Shown here: positions 8,810-16,058 of the stretch, one piece after another | Position numbering within the stretch: position 1 is the stretch's first letter | How the letters are laid out: each line of letters begins with the position of its first letter | Origin: Burkholderia lata | GTDB lineage: Bacteria > Pseudomonadota > Gammaproteobacteria > Burkholderiales > Burkholderiaceae | Direction: 5' to 3' | DNA: 64,000 nt | NCBI RefSeq assembly: GCF_000012945.1 | Contig: NC_007511.1 | Coordinates: 2,294,001-2,358,000 of the forward strand | Made by a program: the position numbers and the translations under genes | Notes under the pieces: generated by a model | What the model saw: only the letters and a program-made list of their open reading frames with translations | Told to the model about the DNA's origin: nothing | Databases searched by the model: none

Positions 8810-9634
8810 ATGCGCGAAACCGCCCCCGCGCCGCCCGATGGCGCGCCCGCCGACGACGCGCGCGTCCTGCGCGCCCTCGCGGTGCTCGAAGCGCTCGCGT
8901 CGGCCGGCCAGCCGGTCACGCTGTCGCAGCTCGCCGCGCGGCTGCATATCCCGAAAGCGACGCTGCTGCGGCTGATCGAATCGCTCGAAACGCGCGGCTA
9001 CGTGATCCACATGCCCGACTCGCGCGGCCACGACCGCGGCATCGCGCTCGGCCCGCGCGCCGCGCAGTTCGCGCTCGCGGCCCTGTCGAACAACACGTTC
9101 ACGCGCGGCTGCCGGTCGGTGCTGCGTGCGCTCGTCGACGTGCTCGGCGAAACCTGCAACCTCACCGCGCTCGACGGCGACACGGTGCTGTACGTCGAAC
9201 GCGTCGAGACGACCGAGCCGCTGCGGCTCGAAATGCGGCCCGGCATGCGCGTGCCGCTGCATTGCACGGCAAGCGGCAAGCTGTTCCTGTCGCAGATGAA
9301 TGCGCTGGAGCGCAACGTGATGCTCGCGCGGCTCACGCTGAAGAAGATGACCTACCGGACGCTGACCGATGCGCAGTTGCTCGCGGCCGAGCTCGACCGG
9401 CTCGCCGCGCGCGGCGTCGGGATCGACAACGAGGAATTCGTGCGCGGGATGGTGGCGGTTGCCGTGCCGGTGAAGGATGCCGCAAGCGGCCGCGTGCTCG
9501 CGGCGCTCGCCGTGCACGCGCCGACCGCGCGCGCGACGCTCAACGACTTGCTGGAGAACGTGCCGAAGATGCGGGAAGCGGCGACGCGGTTGGCGCCGCT
9601 GCTGCATGCGGCAGATGGCGTGACGCCGGGTTGA
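8810..9634 (+). CDS. IclR-family transcriptional regulator
   Basis: A 274-residue regulator. A winged helix-turn-helix occupies about residues 15-80 (VTLSQLAARLHIPKATLLRL), followed by the IclR effector domain (LRPGMR-like EMRPGMRVPLHCTASGKLFL, then GMVAVAVPVKD). The ATG at 8810 follows GGAGGAGACAC. It is divergent from the GMC dehydrogenase/MFS pair, whose expression it probably controls in response to a small acid or alcohol. The ligand is unknown. The stop lies 11 nt before an octanucleotide repeat tract. Confidence 0.9.
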   Translation: MRETAPAPPDGAPADDARVLRALAVLEALASAGQPVTLSQLAARLHIPKATLLRLIESLETRGYVIHMPDSRGHDRGIALGPRAAQFALAALSNNTFTRGCRSVLRALVDVLGETCNLTALDGDTVLYVERVETTEPLRLEMRPGMRVPLHCTASGKLFLSQMNALERNVMLARLTLKKMTYRTLTDAQLLAAELDRLAARGVGIDNEEFVRGMVAVAVPVKDAASGRVLAALAVHAPTARATLNDLLENVPKMREAATRLAPLLHAADGVTPG

Positions 9635-9645
9635 CGCGGCTGCGC

Positions 9646-9773
9646 GCGGTCATGCGGTCATGCGGTCATGCGGTCATGCGGTCATGCAGTCATGCAGTCA
9701 TGCAGTCACGCAGTCACGCAGTCACGCAGTCACGCAGTCACGCAGTCACGCAGTCACGCAGTCACGCAGTCAC
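9646..9773. repeat. octanucleotide tandem repeat, exactly 16 copies (VNTR)
   Basis: Sixteen perfect-length 8-bp units run from 9646 to 9773: five GCGGTCAT, two GCAGTCAT, then nine GCAGTCAC. The variants are arranged in blocks, as expected for slippage with point changes that spread. The tract lies between the convergent IclR and 9770-10093 genes, and its last unit supplies the stop codon (TCA at 9770-9772) of the latter. Confidence 0.95.
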
Positions 9774-10093
9774 GCAAGGTGATAACGCAACCAGAAGGTT
9801 TCGCGACAGGCGTTGTCGAACGTTATCCGCGTCGGGCCGATCGGTTGCGCATCCGGATGGCGGAGCACGTCGTAGTCGATCCAGCATTCCGCGCACAGCA
9901 GATCGGACGGTGCGCGGTCCTGCTCGACCGAGCGGCGCACGATCGCGCCGTTGTCGAAGCGGTATTCGGTTTCGTCGCGCGTGACCTCAACGTCGTCGTC
10001 GGTCCAGCGGTCGTGCGACGTCGTGTGCGACACGATCGACACCGGGCCCGAGAGTCCGTGGATCGCAGCGACGTAGGAAATGAGCTTGTCCAT
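9770..10093 (-). CDS. hypothetical protein, 107 aa
   Basis: I do not recognise the family. The protein (MDKLISYVAAIHGLSG at the start) is acidic in the middle, with no signal peptide or membrane segment, and carries one CAEC-type pair (LLCAECW). The ATG at 10093 is chosen because a longer frame to 10150 begins with low-complexity sequence; no good Shine-Dalgarno is visible. The stop codon falls inside the last unit of the octanucleotide repeat. Coding bias looks genuine; function unknown. Confidence 0.6.
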   Translation of the reverse strand: MDKLISYVAAIHGLSGPVSIVSHTTSHDRWTDDDVEVTRDETEYRFDNGAIVRRSVEQDRAPSDLLCAECWIDYDVLRHPDAQPIGPTRITFDNACRETFWLRYHLA

Positions 10094-10211
10094 GGCGAGG
10101 CGGCAAGGAAACGGATGGCCGCATCGCGCAACGCATGCGGCGCGATGCAACCCGAGCGGCGAGTATAGCCGCGCCCCGAAGACCTTGCCGCCGGCGGGGT
10201 TTCGCGCGCGA

Positions 10212-10306
10212 CGCGTCCAGCGCGAGCAATGCGAACGTCACAACAAGCCAGCGCCCGCCCATCCAGTCGCGGGCCACGTGAGCGCGCGTATTCGCGAAAT
10301 GCCGTT
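10212..10306 (-). pseudogene. decayed 3' fragment of a DUF2891 gene
   Basis: Read on the minus strand, this stretch encodes RHFANTRAHVARDWMGG then RWLVVTFALLALDA. That aligns residue by residue with the C-terminus of the intact DUF2891 protein at 11868-12890 (RHLASALAHVAGDYMGEHW, LATFALLALEA), with one extra codon. No start or upstream domain remains, and the stop codon of the original gene is lost. The DNA identity is also visible (CCAGCGCGAGCAATGCGAACGTC against CCAGCGCCAGCAACGCGAACGTC, in pieces). It abuts the azoreductase stop. Confidence 0.75.
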
Positions 10307-10310
10307 CAAC

Positions 10311-10934
10311 CTAGGCGAACAACGCGCGCACCGCGTCGACGTGGGGCGCGAGAAACACCGCGCTATCGGCCTTGCCGGTGAACACATCCGCGGCACCGTC
10401 CGCCATCACGAAACGCATGTCCTCGACGCCCAGAAAACCGAACAGCGTCCGCAGCCAGGGTTCGAGGAAATTGCGTTGCGCCCGCTCCGCATCCGGCCCG
10501 TACCGCCATCCCGCCGCGATCACGAAGGTCGCGCGTCGCCCGCCGAGCAACCCGCGCGGCCCGGACGGCGTCGTTTCAACGGTCTCCCCCTGCCTGACGA
10601 TATGGTCCAGCCAGAGCTTGAAATGCGCGGACGGCCCCCAGTTGTGCATCGGCACGCCGATCACGTATTCGTCGGCATCGCGCAACTCGGTCGTGAACGT
10701 CGTCGACAAGGCCAGCATCTCGTTCTGCTGCGCGGTCCGCCTGTCCGGCGGCGTGAAGTTCGCCGCGATCCACGCCGCGTCGATCGGCGGCATCGCAATG
10801 CGACACAGATCACGCTCCACGACCCGCCCGTCGGGATGCGCACGCAGCCAGTTGCGCGCATACTCCTGCGTCAGTCGACGCGAAATGGACGCATCGCCCA
10901 TCGGGCTCGAATCGATCTGCAATAACTTGAACAT
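10311..10934 (-). CDS. azoR: FMN-dependent NADH-azoreductase / quinone reductase
   Basis: A 207-residue flavodoxin-fold enzyme. SSPMGDASISRRL near the N-terminus is the FMN phosphate loop, and VPMHNWGPSAHFKLWLDHI matches the AzoR FMN/active-site segment (PMYNFGxPxxLKxxxDHI). It reduces azo bonds and quinones with NADH in the cytoplasm, typically for thiol or quinone stress. The ATG at 10934 has GGAGA 8 nt upstream. It is divergent from an ArsR repressor across an intergenic region packed with palindromes, so it is probably derepressed by an electrophile. This is a good family match with normal length. Confidence 0.9.
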   Translation of the reverse strand: MFKLLQIDSSPMGDASISRRLTQEYARNWLRAHPDGRVVERDLCRIAMPPIDAAWIAANFTPPDRRTAQQNEMLALSTTFTTELRDADEYVIGVPMHNWGPSAHFKLWLDHIVRQGETVETTPSGPRGLLGGRRATFVIAAGWRYGPDAERAQRNFLEPWLRTLFGFLGVEDMRFVMADGAADVFTGKADSAVFLAPHVDAVRALFA

Positions 10935-10961
10935 CGGAATTCTCCGGTTGAAGGCGATCCG

Positions 10962-10991
10962 ATGTTATTCAACCCAAAGGTTGATTGTCAA
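10962..10991 (-). promoter_or_regulatory. azoR promoter
   Basis: On the minus strand there is a perfect -35 TTGACA (10991-10986), an 18-nt spacer and a -10 TAACAT (10967-10962). The operator palindromes overlap both elements. Confidence 0.6.
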
Positions 10992-11004
10992 CCTTATGGT
11001 TGAA
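10968..11004. promoter_or_regulatory. double palindromic ArsR operator
   Basis: Two copies of TCAACC-N4-GGTTGA (10969-10984 and 10988-11003) are arranged as direct repeats 19 bp apart, between divergent azoR and the ArsR gene. An extra half site GGTTGA is at 10946-10951 in the azoR leader. The sites cover the -35 region of both promoters, so binding should repress both genes. Pattern visible; repressor identity inferred from position. Confidence 0.8.
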
Positions 11005-11010
11005 TATAAT
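10981..11010 (+). promoter_or_regulatory. arsR-family gene promoter, predicted leaderless
   Basis: There is a -35 TTGATT (10981-10986), an 18-nt spacer and a perfect -10 TATAAT (11005-11010). The expected transcription start falls on or near the ATG at 11017, and no Shine-Dalgarno precedes that ATG, so a leaderless mRNA is likely. Confidence 0.6.
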
Positions 11011-11016
11011 TCCGCC

Positions 11017-11385
11017 ATGAGTCTCTCCATGAATCCAAACGATCGTTCGCCCGACAGGCTGGACGCCATCTTCAGCGCGCTTGCCGATCCGACCCGGCGG
11101 TCGATACTCGGACGGCTGCGCGACGGCAGCCTGACCGTGGGCGAGCTGGCGGCGCCCTACGACGTGAGCCTCAATGCGATCTCCAAGCACGTCAAGACGC
11201 TCGAGAAAGCGGGGCTGATCCGCCGCGAAATCCGGGGGCGCGAGCACACGTGCCAGCTCGACGCAGCGAATCTCGAGGAAGTACAGCGCTGGCTCGACCA
11301 TTACACGGCGTTCTGGAGCGAGCGGCTTGACGCGCTCGACCGGCATCTCGCGGCCAGGCGCAAACAGAAGCCGCCCCGGTCATGA
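11017..11385 (+). CDS. ArsR-family repressor (metal-independent type)
   Basis: A 122-residue winged-helix repressor. ALADPTRRSILGRL and the recognition helix NAISKHVKTLEKAGLIRRE are ArsR/SmtB hallmarks. There are no metal-binding cysteine clusters (one Cys only), so it probably senses a thiol/quinone signal or acts as a simple repressor. The start is ATG 11017 (ATG 11029 is possible in frame). The TATAAT box ends 6 nt before 11017, suggesting leaderless translation. It overlaps the SRPBCC gene by 4 nt (ATGA). ArsR-SRPBCC gene pairs are common; it should control itself and azoR through the palindromes at 10968-11004. Confidence 0.9.
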   Translation: MSLSMNPNDRSPDRLDAIFSALADPTRRSILGRLRDGSLTVGELAAPYDVSLNAISKHVKTLEKAGLIRREIRGREHTCQLDAANLEEVQRWLDHYTAFWSERLDALDRHLAARRKQKPPRS

Positions 11386-11840
11386 GCAGTCATGCGATCA
11401 CGGTCCGCAAGCTGCTCCATGCGTCGCGCGACGAGGTATTCGACGCGTGGCTCGACGCGGAGGGCCTGTGCGCGTGGATGCTGCCGGGCACGATGAAGCA
11501 TTGCGACGCGATGCTGGAACCGCGCGTCGGCGGACGCTTTCACATCTTCATGCGCTCGTCGCGCATCGAATACGCGCACTCCGGCGAATACCGGGTGCTG
11601 GACCGCCCGTCGAAGCTGGTATTCACGTGGCAGTCGTCGTACATGAACCAGCAGGAAACGCTCGTCACGGTCGATCTGTTCGACCGCGACGGCCTGTGCG
11701 AGCTCGTGCTGACGCACGAGCGCGTGCCGTCCGAACTCGCGCCGAAGGGCGTATCGATCGGCTGGCGGCAGATGCTGGACAAGCTTGACGCGTCGCTGCA
11801 GGCCCCGGGCGCCAACGCGATCGTGCAGCCCAGGGCCTGA
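11382..11840 (+). CDS. SRPBCC / AHSA1-domain protein
   Basis: A 152-residue protein of the Aha1 C-terminal-like START fold. The N-terminal HAITVRKLLHASRDEVFDAWLD and the central GEYRVLDRPSKLVFTW segments are typical. These single-domain proteins bind small hydrophobic ligands, and their biochemical role is mostly unknown. It is translationally coupled to the ArsR gene by a 4-nt overlap, so it should be induced together with it. It converges on the DUF2891 gene 27 nt away. Confidence 0.85.
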   Translation: MSSHAITVRKLLHASRDEVFDAWLDAEGLCAWMLPGTMKHCDAMLEPRVGGRFHIFMRSSRIEYAHSGEYRVLDRPSKLVFTWQSSYMNQQETLVTVDLFDRDGLCELVLTHERVPSELAPKGVSIGWRQMLDKLDASLQAPGANAIVQPRA

Positions 11841-11867
11841 ACCGCGGGGCCGCCCCCTTCCGGCGCG

Positions 11868-12890
11868 CTACGCCTCCAGCGCCAGCAACGCGAACGTCGC
11901 GAGCCAGTGCTCGCCCATGTAATCGCCGGCCACGTGCGCGAGTGCGCTCGCAAGATGCCGGTCGGCCGCCTCGAGCAGCTTCGCGCGGCGCGCATCGTCT
12001 TCCGGCAGTGCGCCGGCAAGCGCGCGCTGGCACCACGCACGGCTCAGGTTCAACCCGTCGAGGTGCGCGATCTTGCCGTCGCTGCGATCGCTGACCGTCG
12101 CCGGCTCGAACAGCGTCGCCGGCTCGCCGCGCGCGAGATCGGGCAGGAAGCGTGCGAACCAGCCGTCGAATTCGGCGGCCGGCAGCACGCGCCGCATCAG
12201 CTCCGCCTCCATCAGCGCGGGCGACAGGAATTCGTCGCCCGACGGCTCCCACGCCTGGCACGCGACATCGTTCAGGTGCCAGCGCTTCGCGGTATCGACG
12301 ATCAGCGCCGCGAGCCCGTCGCGCTGCGTATCGCGTGCGAAATCGAGCGTGAGCGCAAGCGCGAACGCGGTGTTGAAGTGCGTGCCGACCCGCAGCGGAT
12401 AGGTCGCTTTCGGCAGGAAGGTCTCGAAGCGCGACACGAACAGGTCGGTCAGCGGCGCCATCGTCTTCGCCCAGCGCGCGGCCTGCGGCATCGCCCCCTT
12501 CAGCGCGAGCCGCTCCAGTTGCGCCGACAGCGCGAGCAGCCACGCCCAGCCGTACGGACGCTCGAAGCCTGCGTTGTGCGGCAGCGCGAGATACGCACGC
12601 TCGCCGGCGACATTCGCCTCGGTGAAGTGCGCATCGACGATCGCGACGATGCGTTCGGCCTCCGGCAATGCCGGGTAGCGTTCGAGCACGCGCAGCACGA
12701 GCCAGTAGCCGTGCACGCACGAGTGCCAGTCGTAGCTGCCGTAGAAGATCGGGTGAAGTGCGCGCGGCCCCTGCACGTCGTGCGGACCTTCGAGCGAATG
12801 CGTGAGCTTGTTCGGATATTCGCGGGTCAGGTGCGCGAGCGCGAGCGACGCGAATTTCGAGGCGAGTTCGGGCGTGAGTCGGTCGGTCAT
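11868..12890 (-). CDS. DUF2891 family protein
   Basis: A 340-residue cytoplasmic protein, helical throughout, matching DUF2891 (HPIFYGSYDWHSCVHGYWLVLR near residue 45 and the C-terminal AGDYMGEHWLATFALLA). Conserved His/Trp pairs (SYDWHSCVHG, GTHFNTAF) suggest an alpha/alpha-barrel catalytic pocket such as that of glycoside-processing enzymes, but no activity is established that I know of. It follows DUF979 with about 20 nt between stop and the chosen ATG (12890; ATGs at 12896 and 12905 also in frame), making a three-gene operon with DUF969/DUF979. A decayed copy of its 3' end lies at 10212-10306. Confidence 0.85.
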   Translation of the reverse strand: MTDRLTPELASKFASLALAHLTREYPNKLTHSLEGPHDVQGPRALHPIFYGSYDWHSCVHGYWLVLRVLERYPALPEAERIVAIVDAHFTEANVAGERAYLALPHNAGFERPYGWAWLLALSAQLERLALKGAMPQAARWAKTMAPLTDLFVSRFETFLPKATYPLRVGTHFNTAFALALTLDFARDTQRDGLAALIVDTAKRWHLNDVACQAWEPSGDEFLSPALMEAELMRRVLPAAEFDGWFARFLPDLARGEPATLFEPATVSDRSDGKIAHLDGLNLSRAWCQRALAGALPEDDARRAKLLEAADRHLASALAHVAGDYMGEHWLATFALLALEA

Positions 12891-12909
12891 GGGCATCTCG
12901 TCCATCGAG

Positions 12910-13860
12910 TCAGAAGCGGAATACGAACACATACATCAGCAGCGTGTTCACGGCGAGCAGCAGCACGGCTGTCGGCCACTGCGCCTTGATCACGCCATTC
13001 TTGTCCTTCAATTCGAGCAGCGCCGCGGGCACGATGTTGAAGTTCGCGGCCATCGGCGTCATCAGCGTACCGCAGAAGCCGCTCAGCATCCCGATCGCGC
13101 CCATGATCGCCGGGTTGCCGTGGAACTGGTGGACGATCAGCGGCAGGCCGATGCCGGCCGTCATCACGGGGAACGCGGCGAAGCCGTTTCCCATGATCAT
13201 CGTGAACAGCGCCATGCCGACCGTATAGGCCGCGACCACCGCGAACGCCGAATCGATCGGCACCCACTCCTTCACGAGCCCCGACACCACGCTGCCGACG
13301 CCCGCGACCGCGAACAGCGCGCCGAGCGCCGCGAGCATCTGCGGCAGGATCGCGGCCCAGCCGACCGCGTCCATCGTGTGGCGTGCCTCCTTCACCGCAT
13401 GCACGGGCGAATCGCGCAGCATCGCGAGCGCGACGGCGAACGCGACGAGCGTGCCGAGCACGAGCGAGATCAGCGTCACGCTCTTCTGGTCGACGAACGG
13501 CACCAGCTTCAACGCGAAGGTACCGATCAGCGTGACGACCGGAATCAGCAGCGCGGGCAGGAACAGCTTGTTGCCGAAGCGCTGCGCGAGCGTCTCGCGC
13601 CGCACGGCCGCGGCTTCCCCGGCTTCGTCGGACTTGCCGCGCCCGAGCTTGCCCGAGCCGGCGATCACCGCGAGCGCGATCGCGAGGCAGCCCGTCACGA
13701 AATGCGGCAGCAACCCGCCGAGCAGGAACGTGACCGCGTAGATCGCCCAGAACGCGAAATTGACGATGCGGCGCGGGTTCGTGCGGTCGGTCAGGTTGAA
13801 GAACGCGAATGCGGCGAACATCAGCCCCGCGAGCGTGTACAGCGATTCGAGGCCGATCAT
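12910..13860 (-). CDS. DUF979 membrane protein (putative permease subunit)
   Basis: A 316-residue protein with about nine membrane helices. It matches DUF979, a family that nearly always sits beside DUF969 (established genomic pairing). Conserved polar segments within helices (MGNGFAAFPVMTAGIGLPLIV and GFCGTLMTPMAANFNIVPAAL) look like re-entrant transport motifs seen in the ion-transporter superfamily. It overlaps DUF969 by 4 nt (ATGA) and is followed by DUF2891. It probably forms a two-component permease with DUF969. Substrate unknown; in some Firmicutes I recall this pair beside pyrrolidone carboxylpeptidase, but no such gene is seen here. Confidence 0.85.
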   Translation of the reverse strand: MIGLESLYTLAGLMFAAFAFFNLTDRTNPRRIVNFAFWAIYAVTFLLGGLLPHFVTGCLAIALAVIAGSGKLGRGKSDEAGEAAAVRRETLAQRFGNKLFLPALLIPVVTLIGTFALKLVPFVDQKSVTLISLVLGTLVAFAVALAMLRDSPVHAVKEARHTMDAVGWAAILPQMLAALGALFAVAGVGSVVSGLVKEWVPIDSAFAVVAAYTVGMALFTMIMGNGFAAFPVMTAGIGLPLIVHQFHGNPAIMGAIGMLSGFCGTLMTPMAANFNIVPAALLELKDKNGVIKAQWPTAVLLLAVNTLLMYVFVFRF

Positions 13861-14546
13861 CGCGCGCCCTCTTGCGGCAGCAGGCCGAAGCCGCGCGCCA
13901 GCCGGCGGTCGAGCAGCGCGAGACGCGTGCAGTGGATCAGGAGTGCGGCGATCGCGGTCGGGATCGCCCACACCGACAGGTGCAGCGGCTCGATGGAGAT
14001 CCCGTTCTGCTCGAGAAAGCCCTTGATCAGCAGGATCGACTGGATCGCGATGAAGATGTCCTCGCCGAAGAACACGGCGACGTTGTCGGCGCCCGATGCA
14101 TGCGCGCGGATCTGCTGGCGCACCGATTCGGGCAGTTCGCCGTGCCGGTTGACGGCAGCAGCCTCGGCCATCGGCGCGATCAGCGGCCGCACCATCTGCG
14201 CATGGCCGCCGAGCGACGTGAGGCCGAGCGCGGCCGTCGCCTGGCGCAGCACGAAGTACAGCATCAGCACGCGGCCCGTGGTGGCCGCCTGCACGCGCGA
14301 GATCATCCGCTTCGCCTGCTCCTTGAGCCCGTTGCGCTCAAGCAGCGCGATCACCGGCAGCGTCAGCCAGATGAGCCCCATGTAGCGGTTTTCGGTGAAC
14401 GCCTTGCCGAACGCGCTGATGATGTCGACGAGATTCAGCCCGCCCGCCAGCCCCGTCGCGAGCCCCGCGATCGTGACCACCAGCAGCGCATTGAAGCGCA
14501 GCGCAAAGCCGATCACGACGATCGGCACCCCAATCAGCACCAGCAT
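13857..14546 (-). CDS. DUF969 membrane protein (putative permease subunit)
   Basis: A 229-residue protein with about six helices, first gene of the DUF969-DUF979-DUF2891 operon. It matches DUF969 (VDIISAFGKAFTENRYMGLIWLTLPVIALLERNG; GGHAQMVRPLIAPMAEAAA). The ATG at 14546 follows a very strong AAGGAGGAG. It is probably the partner half of the DUF979 permease. No Tat or Sec signal beyond the first helix. Function beyond membrane transport is unproven. Confidence 0.87.
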   Translation of the reverse strand: MLVLIGVPIVVIGFALRFNALLVVTIAGLATGLAGGLNLVDIISAFGKAFTENRYMGLIWLTLPVIALLERNGLKEQAKRMISRVQAATTGRVLMLYFVLRQATAALGLTSLGGHAQMVRPLIAPMAEAAAVNRHGELPESVRQQIRAHASGADNVAVFFGEDIFIAIQSILLIKGFLEQNGISIEPLHLSVWAIPTAIAALLIHCTRLALLDRRLARGFGLLPQEGAR

Positions 14547-14894
14547 TGCTCCTCCTTGTGTCGAATGCACGGCGCCTGGCAACGCGCCGCCTGCCCGGTT
14601 TCGACCGGATTCAGTCGGCGCAATCTAACACGAGACTTTATCGACAAATAGTCGACAATTTGCTGCTTCGGGTAAACGTTGAAGCGTGCGAATACCGTGC
14701 CCGGGCCATGTGTCGGCAGTGTTTCATCCGAGGAATCGGTGGCGGATCAGTGGTCGGCATGCCCGCGCGGATGCGCAGGTCGCGGCACGCGCGTCCCCGC
14801 TCCCGGGGGCGGCGCGCGACGGGCCGCCGCGCGTGGCGAAGCCCCGGTGCGCCGACTAAACTGGAAAACATCGGCAACGGACGGGAGAGCCGCC
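14547..14894. other. 348-nt divergent promoter region
   Basis: It separates the DUF969 operon (minus) from a small plus-strand gene. The first 110 nt are relatively AT-rich and hold the TCGACAA direct repeats listed separately. The rest is GC-rich with no gene, RNA or repeat that I can support. Confidence 0.5.
14641..14658. promoter_or_regulatory. TCGACAA direct repeats upstream of DUF969
   Basis: TCGACAA occurs at 14641-14647 and 14652-14658, 11 bp (one helical turn) apart. The second is part of an imperfect palindrome ATAGTCGACAAT. The position about 100 nt upstream of the DUF969 start suggests an operator for an unlinked regulator, possibly GntR-like. Weak evidence. Confidence 0.3.
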
Positions 14895-15119
14895 ATGATT
14901 GACGTATTCCAGACCATCGGCAGCCGCGCGTTCTCCGCTCATCTGGCGAAGGACGGGATGGTGACGCTGATGGAGCAACGCCATGAGGTCGATCGCGTGA
15001 CGCTCGCGACCGCGTATGCCGCGCTCGTCGAGGAGTCCGAGCAGGAAACCGACCTGCTCGACGCGACGGTCGAAGGGATGATGCGCGCGCTGATCCAGGG
15101 CTACGCGCGCAGCCACTGA
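14895..15119 (+). CDS. hypothetical protein, 74 aa
   Basis: A small acidic, helical soluble protein (MIDVFQTIGSRAFSAHLAK at the start; EESEQETDLLDATVEGMMRAL later). GGGAGAG lies 6 nt before the ATG and the codon bias is normal, so it is likely real. I do not recognise the family, and no signal peptide or membrane segment is present. It stands alone between the DUF969 promoter and a convergent gene. Confidence 0.65.
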   Translation: MIDVFQTIGSRAFSAHLAKDGMVTLMEQRHEVDRVTLATAYAALVEESEQETDLLDATVEGMMRALIQGYARSH

Positions 15120-15165
15120 CGGCGCGCCCGCCCCCGTTGAAGCGGATGACGGGCTGGCGCGGGCG

Positions 15166-15594
15166 CTACGCGGCCGGTGTCCCGGCACCCATGTCGAACC
15201 ACCGGCCCGCGCGCAGTTGCCGGTAGTCGGCCTGCGTGAAGATCCTAAGCAGGTTCGCGACCGCGCCGTTGCTGGCGCGGTCGAGTTCCGTCATGAAGGC
15301 TTCGACTTCGTCGCGGCCCGCAAACAGGATCGTGCGAAAGGTGCGTTCGCGTTCCGCGTCGGACAGGTTCGTTGCGCTCAGCTGGTACGGATGGTGGAGC
15401 GCCGCGAACAGGAAGTAAAAGCGCTCGGCGTCGTCGCGCAGCACGCGCACCGCGTCCGGATCGACCGGAAAATCGCGGTAGAACGACGCGTGCCCGCTCT
15501 CGATGTATATCCGGTACATCAACCGGCCGTCGTGCTCGGTCACGATCGGCGCGTACGGGTCGCGGCTGACGAGTATCGTGTCGGGCGCAGTCAT
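15166..15594 (-). CDS. hypothetical protein, 142 aa
   Basis: An unrecognised soluble protein with mixed alpha/beta character (RLMYRIYIESGHASFYRDF, then a long amphipathic helix RNLSDAERERTF-type region). The ATG at 15594 overlaps the stop of a 26-codon upstream frame by 4 nt (ATGA), which may couple translation. A longer in-frame extension upstream has no convincing ribosome site. It is downstream of, and co-directional with, a small membrane protein gene. Function unknown. Confidence 0.6.
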   Translation of the reverse strand: MTAPDTILVSRDPYAPIVTEHDGRLMYRIYIESGHASFYRDFPVDPDAVRVLRDDAERFYFLFAALHHPYQLSATNLSDAERERTFRTILFAGRDEVEAFMTELDRASNGAVANLLRIFTQADYRQLRAGRWFDMGAGTPAA

Positions 15595-15671
15595 CGCGCG
15601 TGCCTTGCGCTCGCCATGCGGTTGCCCGCACCCGTCCTGACTGCCTGCCATGCGCCGTCCGTGAAAGCCAT
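15591..15671 (-). CDS. possible 26-aa leader peptide
   Basis: A short frame starts at ATG 15671 (GGAG 11 nt upstream, somewhat long spacing) and ends in TGA that overlaps the ATG at 15594 by 4 nt. It encodes MAFTDGAWQAVRTGAGNRM followed by SARHAR. It could be a coupled leader for the 142-aa gene. It could also be chance; the frame is too short to judge by codon bias. Confidence 0.25.
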   Translation of the reverse strand: MAFTDGAWQAVRTGAGNRMASARHAR

Positions 15672-15737
15672 CTGTCGTGATTCTCCGTCTGCTGGAAAAA
15701 GTGCTGCGCGACGCTGCCGGTCGCACACCCACCGGTG

Positions 15738-16058
15738 CTAGCGCCTGTCGTACACCAGGCGCAGCAGAAGATACACGGGATAGGCCAGCGCCATGACGAT
15801 GAGCGCGGCCTCGTGCCCCGACGCCGTTTCGGCGCAACGGCGCGCGAACCGCTCGGAACCGAACAGCCCGATGGCAAGCAGCAGCATGCCGCCGACCAGC
15901 AGCGCCGCGAGCAGCCCGATGCCCCACCCCGGCCAGTTGCCCACCCGCGCGGCAGACAGGAAAAACGCGCTGCCGCCCGCAAACGCAGCACCGAGCGTCA
16001 CCAGATAGCTGCGGCAATACGTGGCGCTGATGTCGCGGTCTCTCTTTCCGTACCCCAT
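15738..16058 (-). CDS. small membrane protein, 106 aa
   Basis: Three hydrophobic segments (around residues 17-35, 42-63, 80-100) with charged ends; short basic N-terminus MGYGKRDRDI. The ATG at 16058 is preferred over 16103 because the extension is charged and lacks a ribosome site, though none is strong at 16058 either. No family recognised. Probably co-transcribed with the 142-aa gene downstream. Confidence 0.6.
   Translation of the reverse strand: MGYGKRDRDISATYCRSYLVTLGAAFAGGSAFFLSAARVGNWPGWGIGLLAALLVGGMLLLAIGLFGSERFARRCAETASGHEAALIVMALAYPVYLLLRLVYDRR

Noticed and set aside
9646..9773. Possible CRISPR-like array
   Set aside because: The repeats are 8 bp with no spacers and no cas genes nearby, so it is a simple tandem repeat.
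9668..10168. Open frame reading through the octanucleotide repeat (HAVTQSRS-type periodic peptide)
   Set aside because: The periodic peptide is a by-product of the 8-bp repeat, it has no ribosome site, and it opposes the better 107-aa gene.
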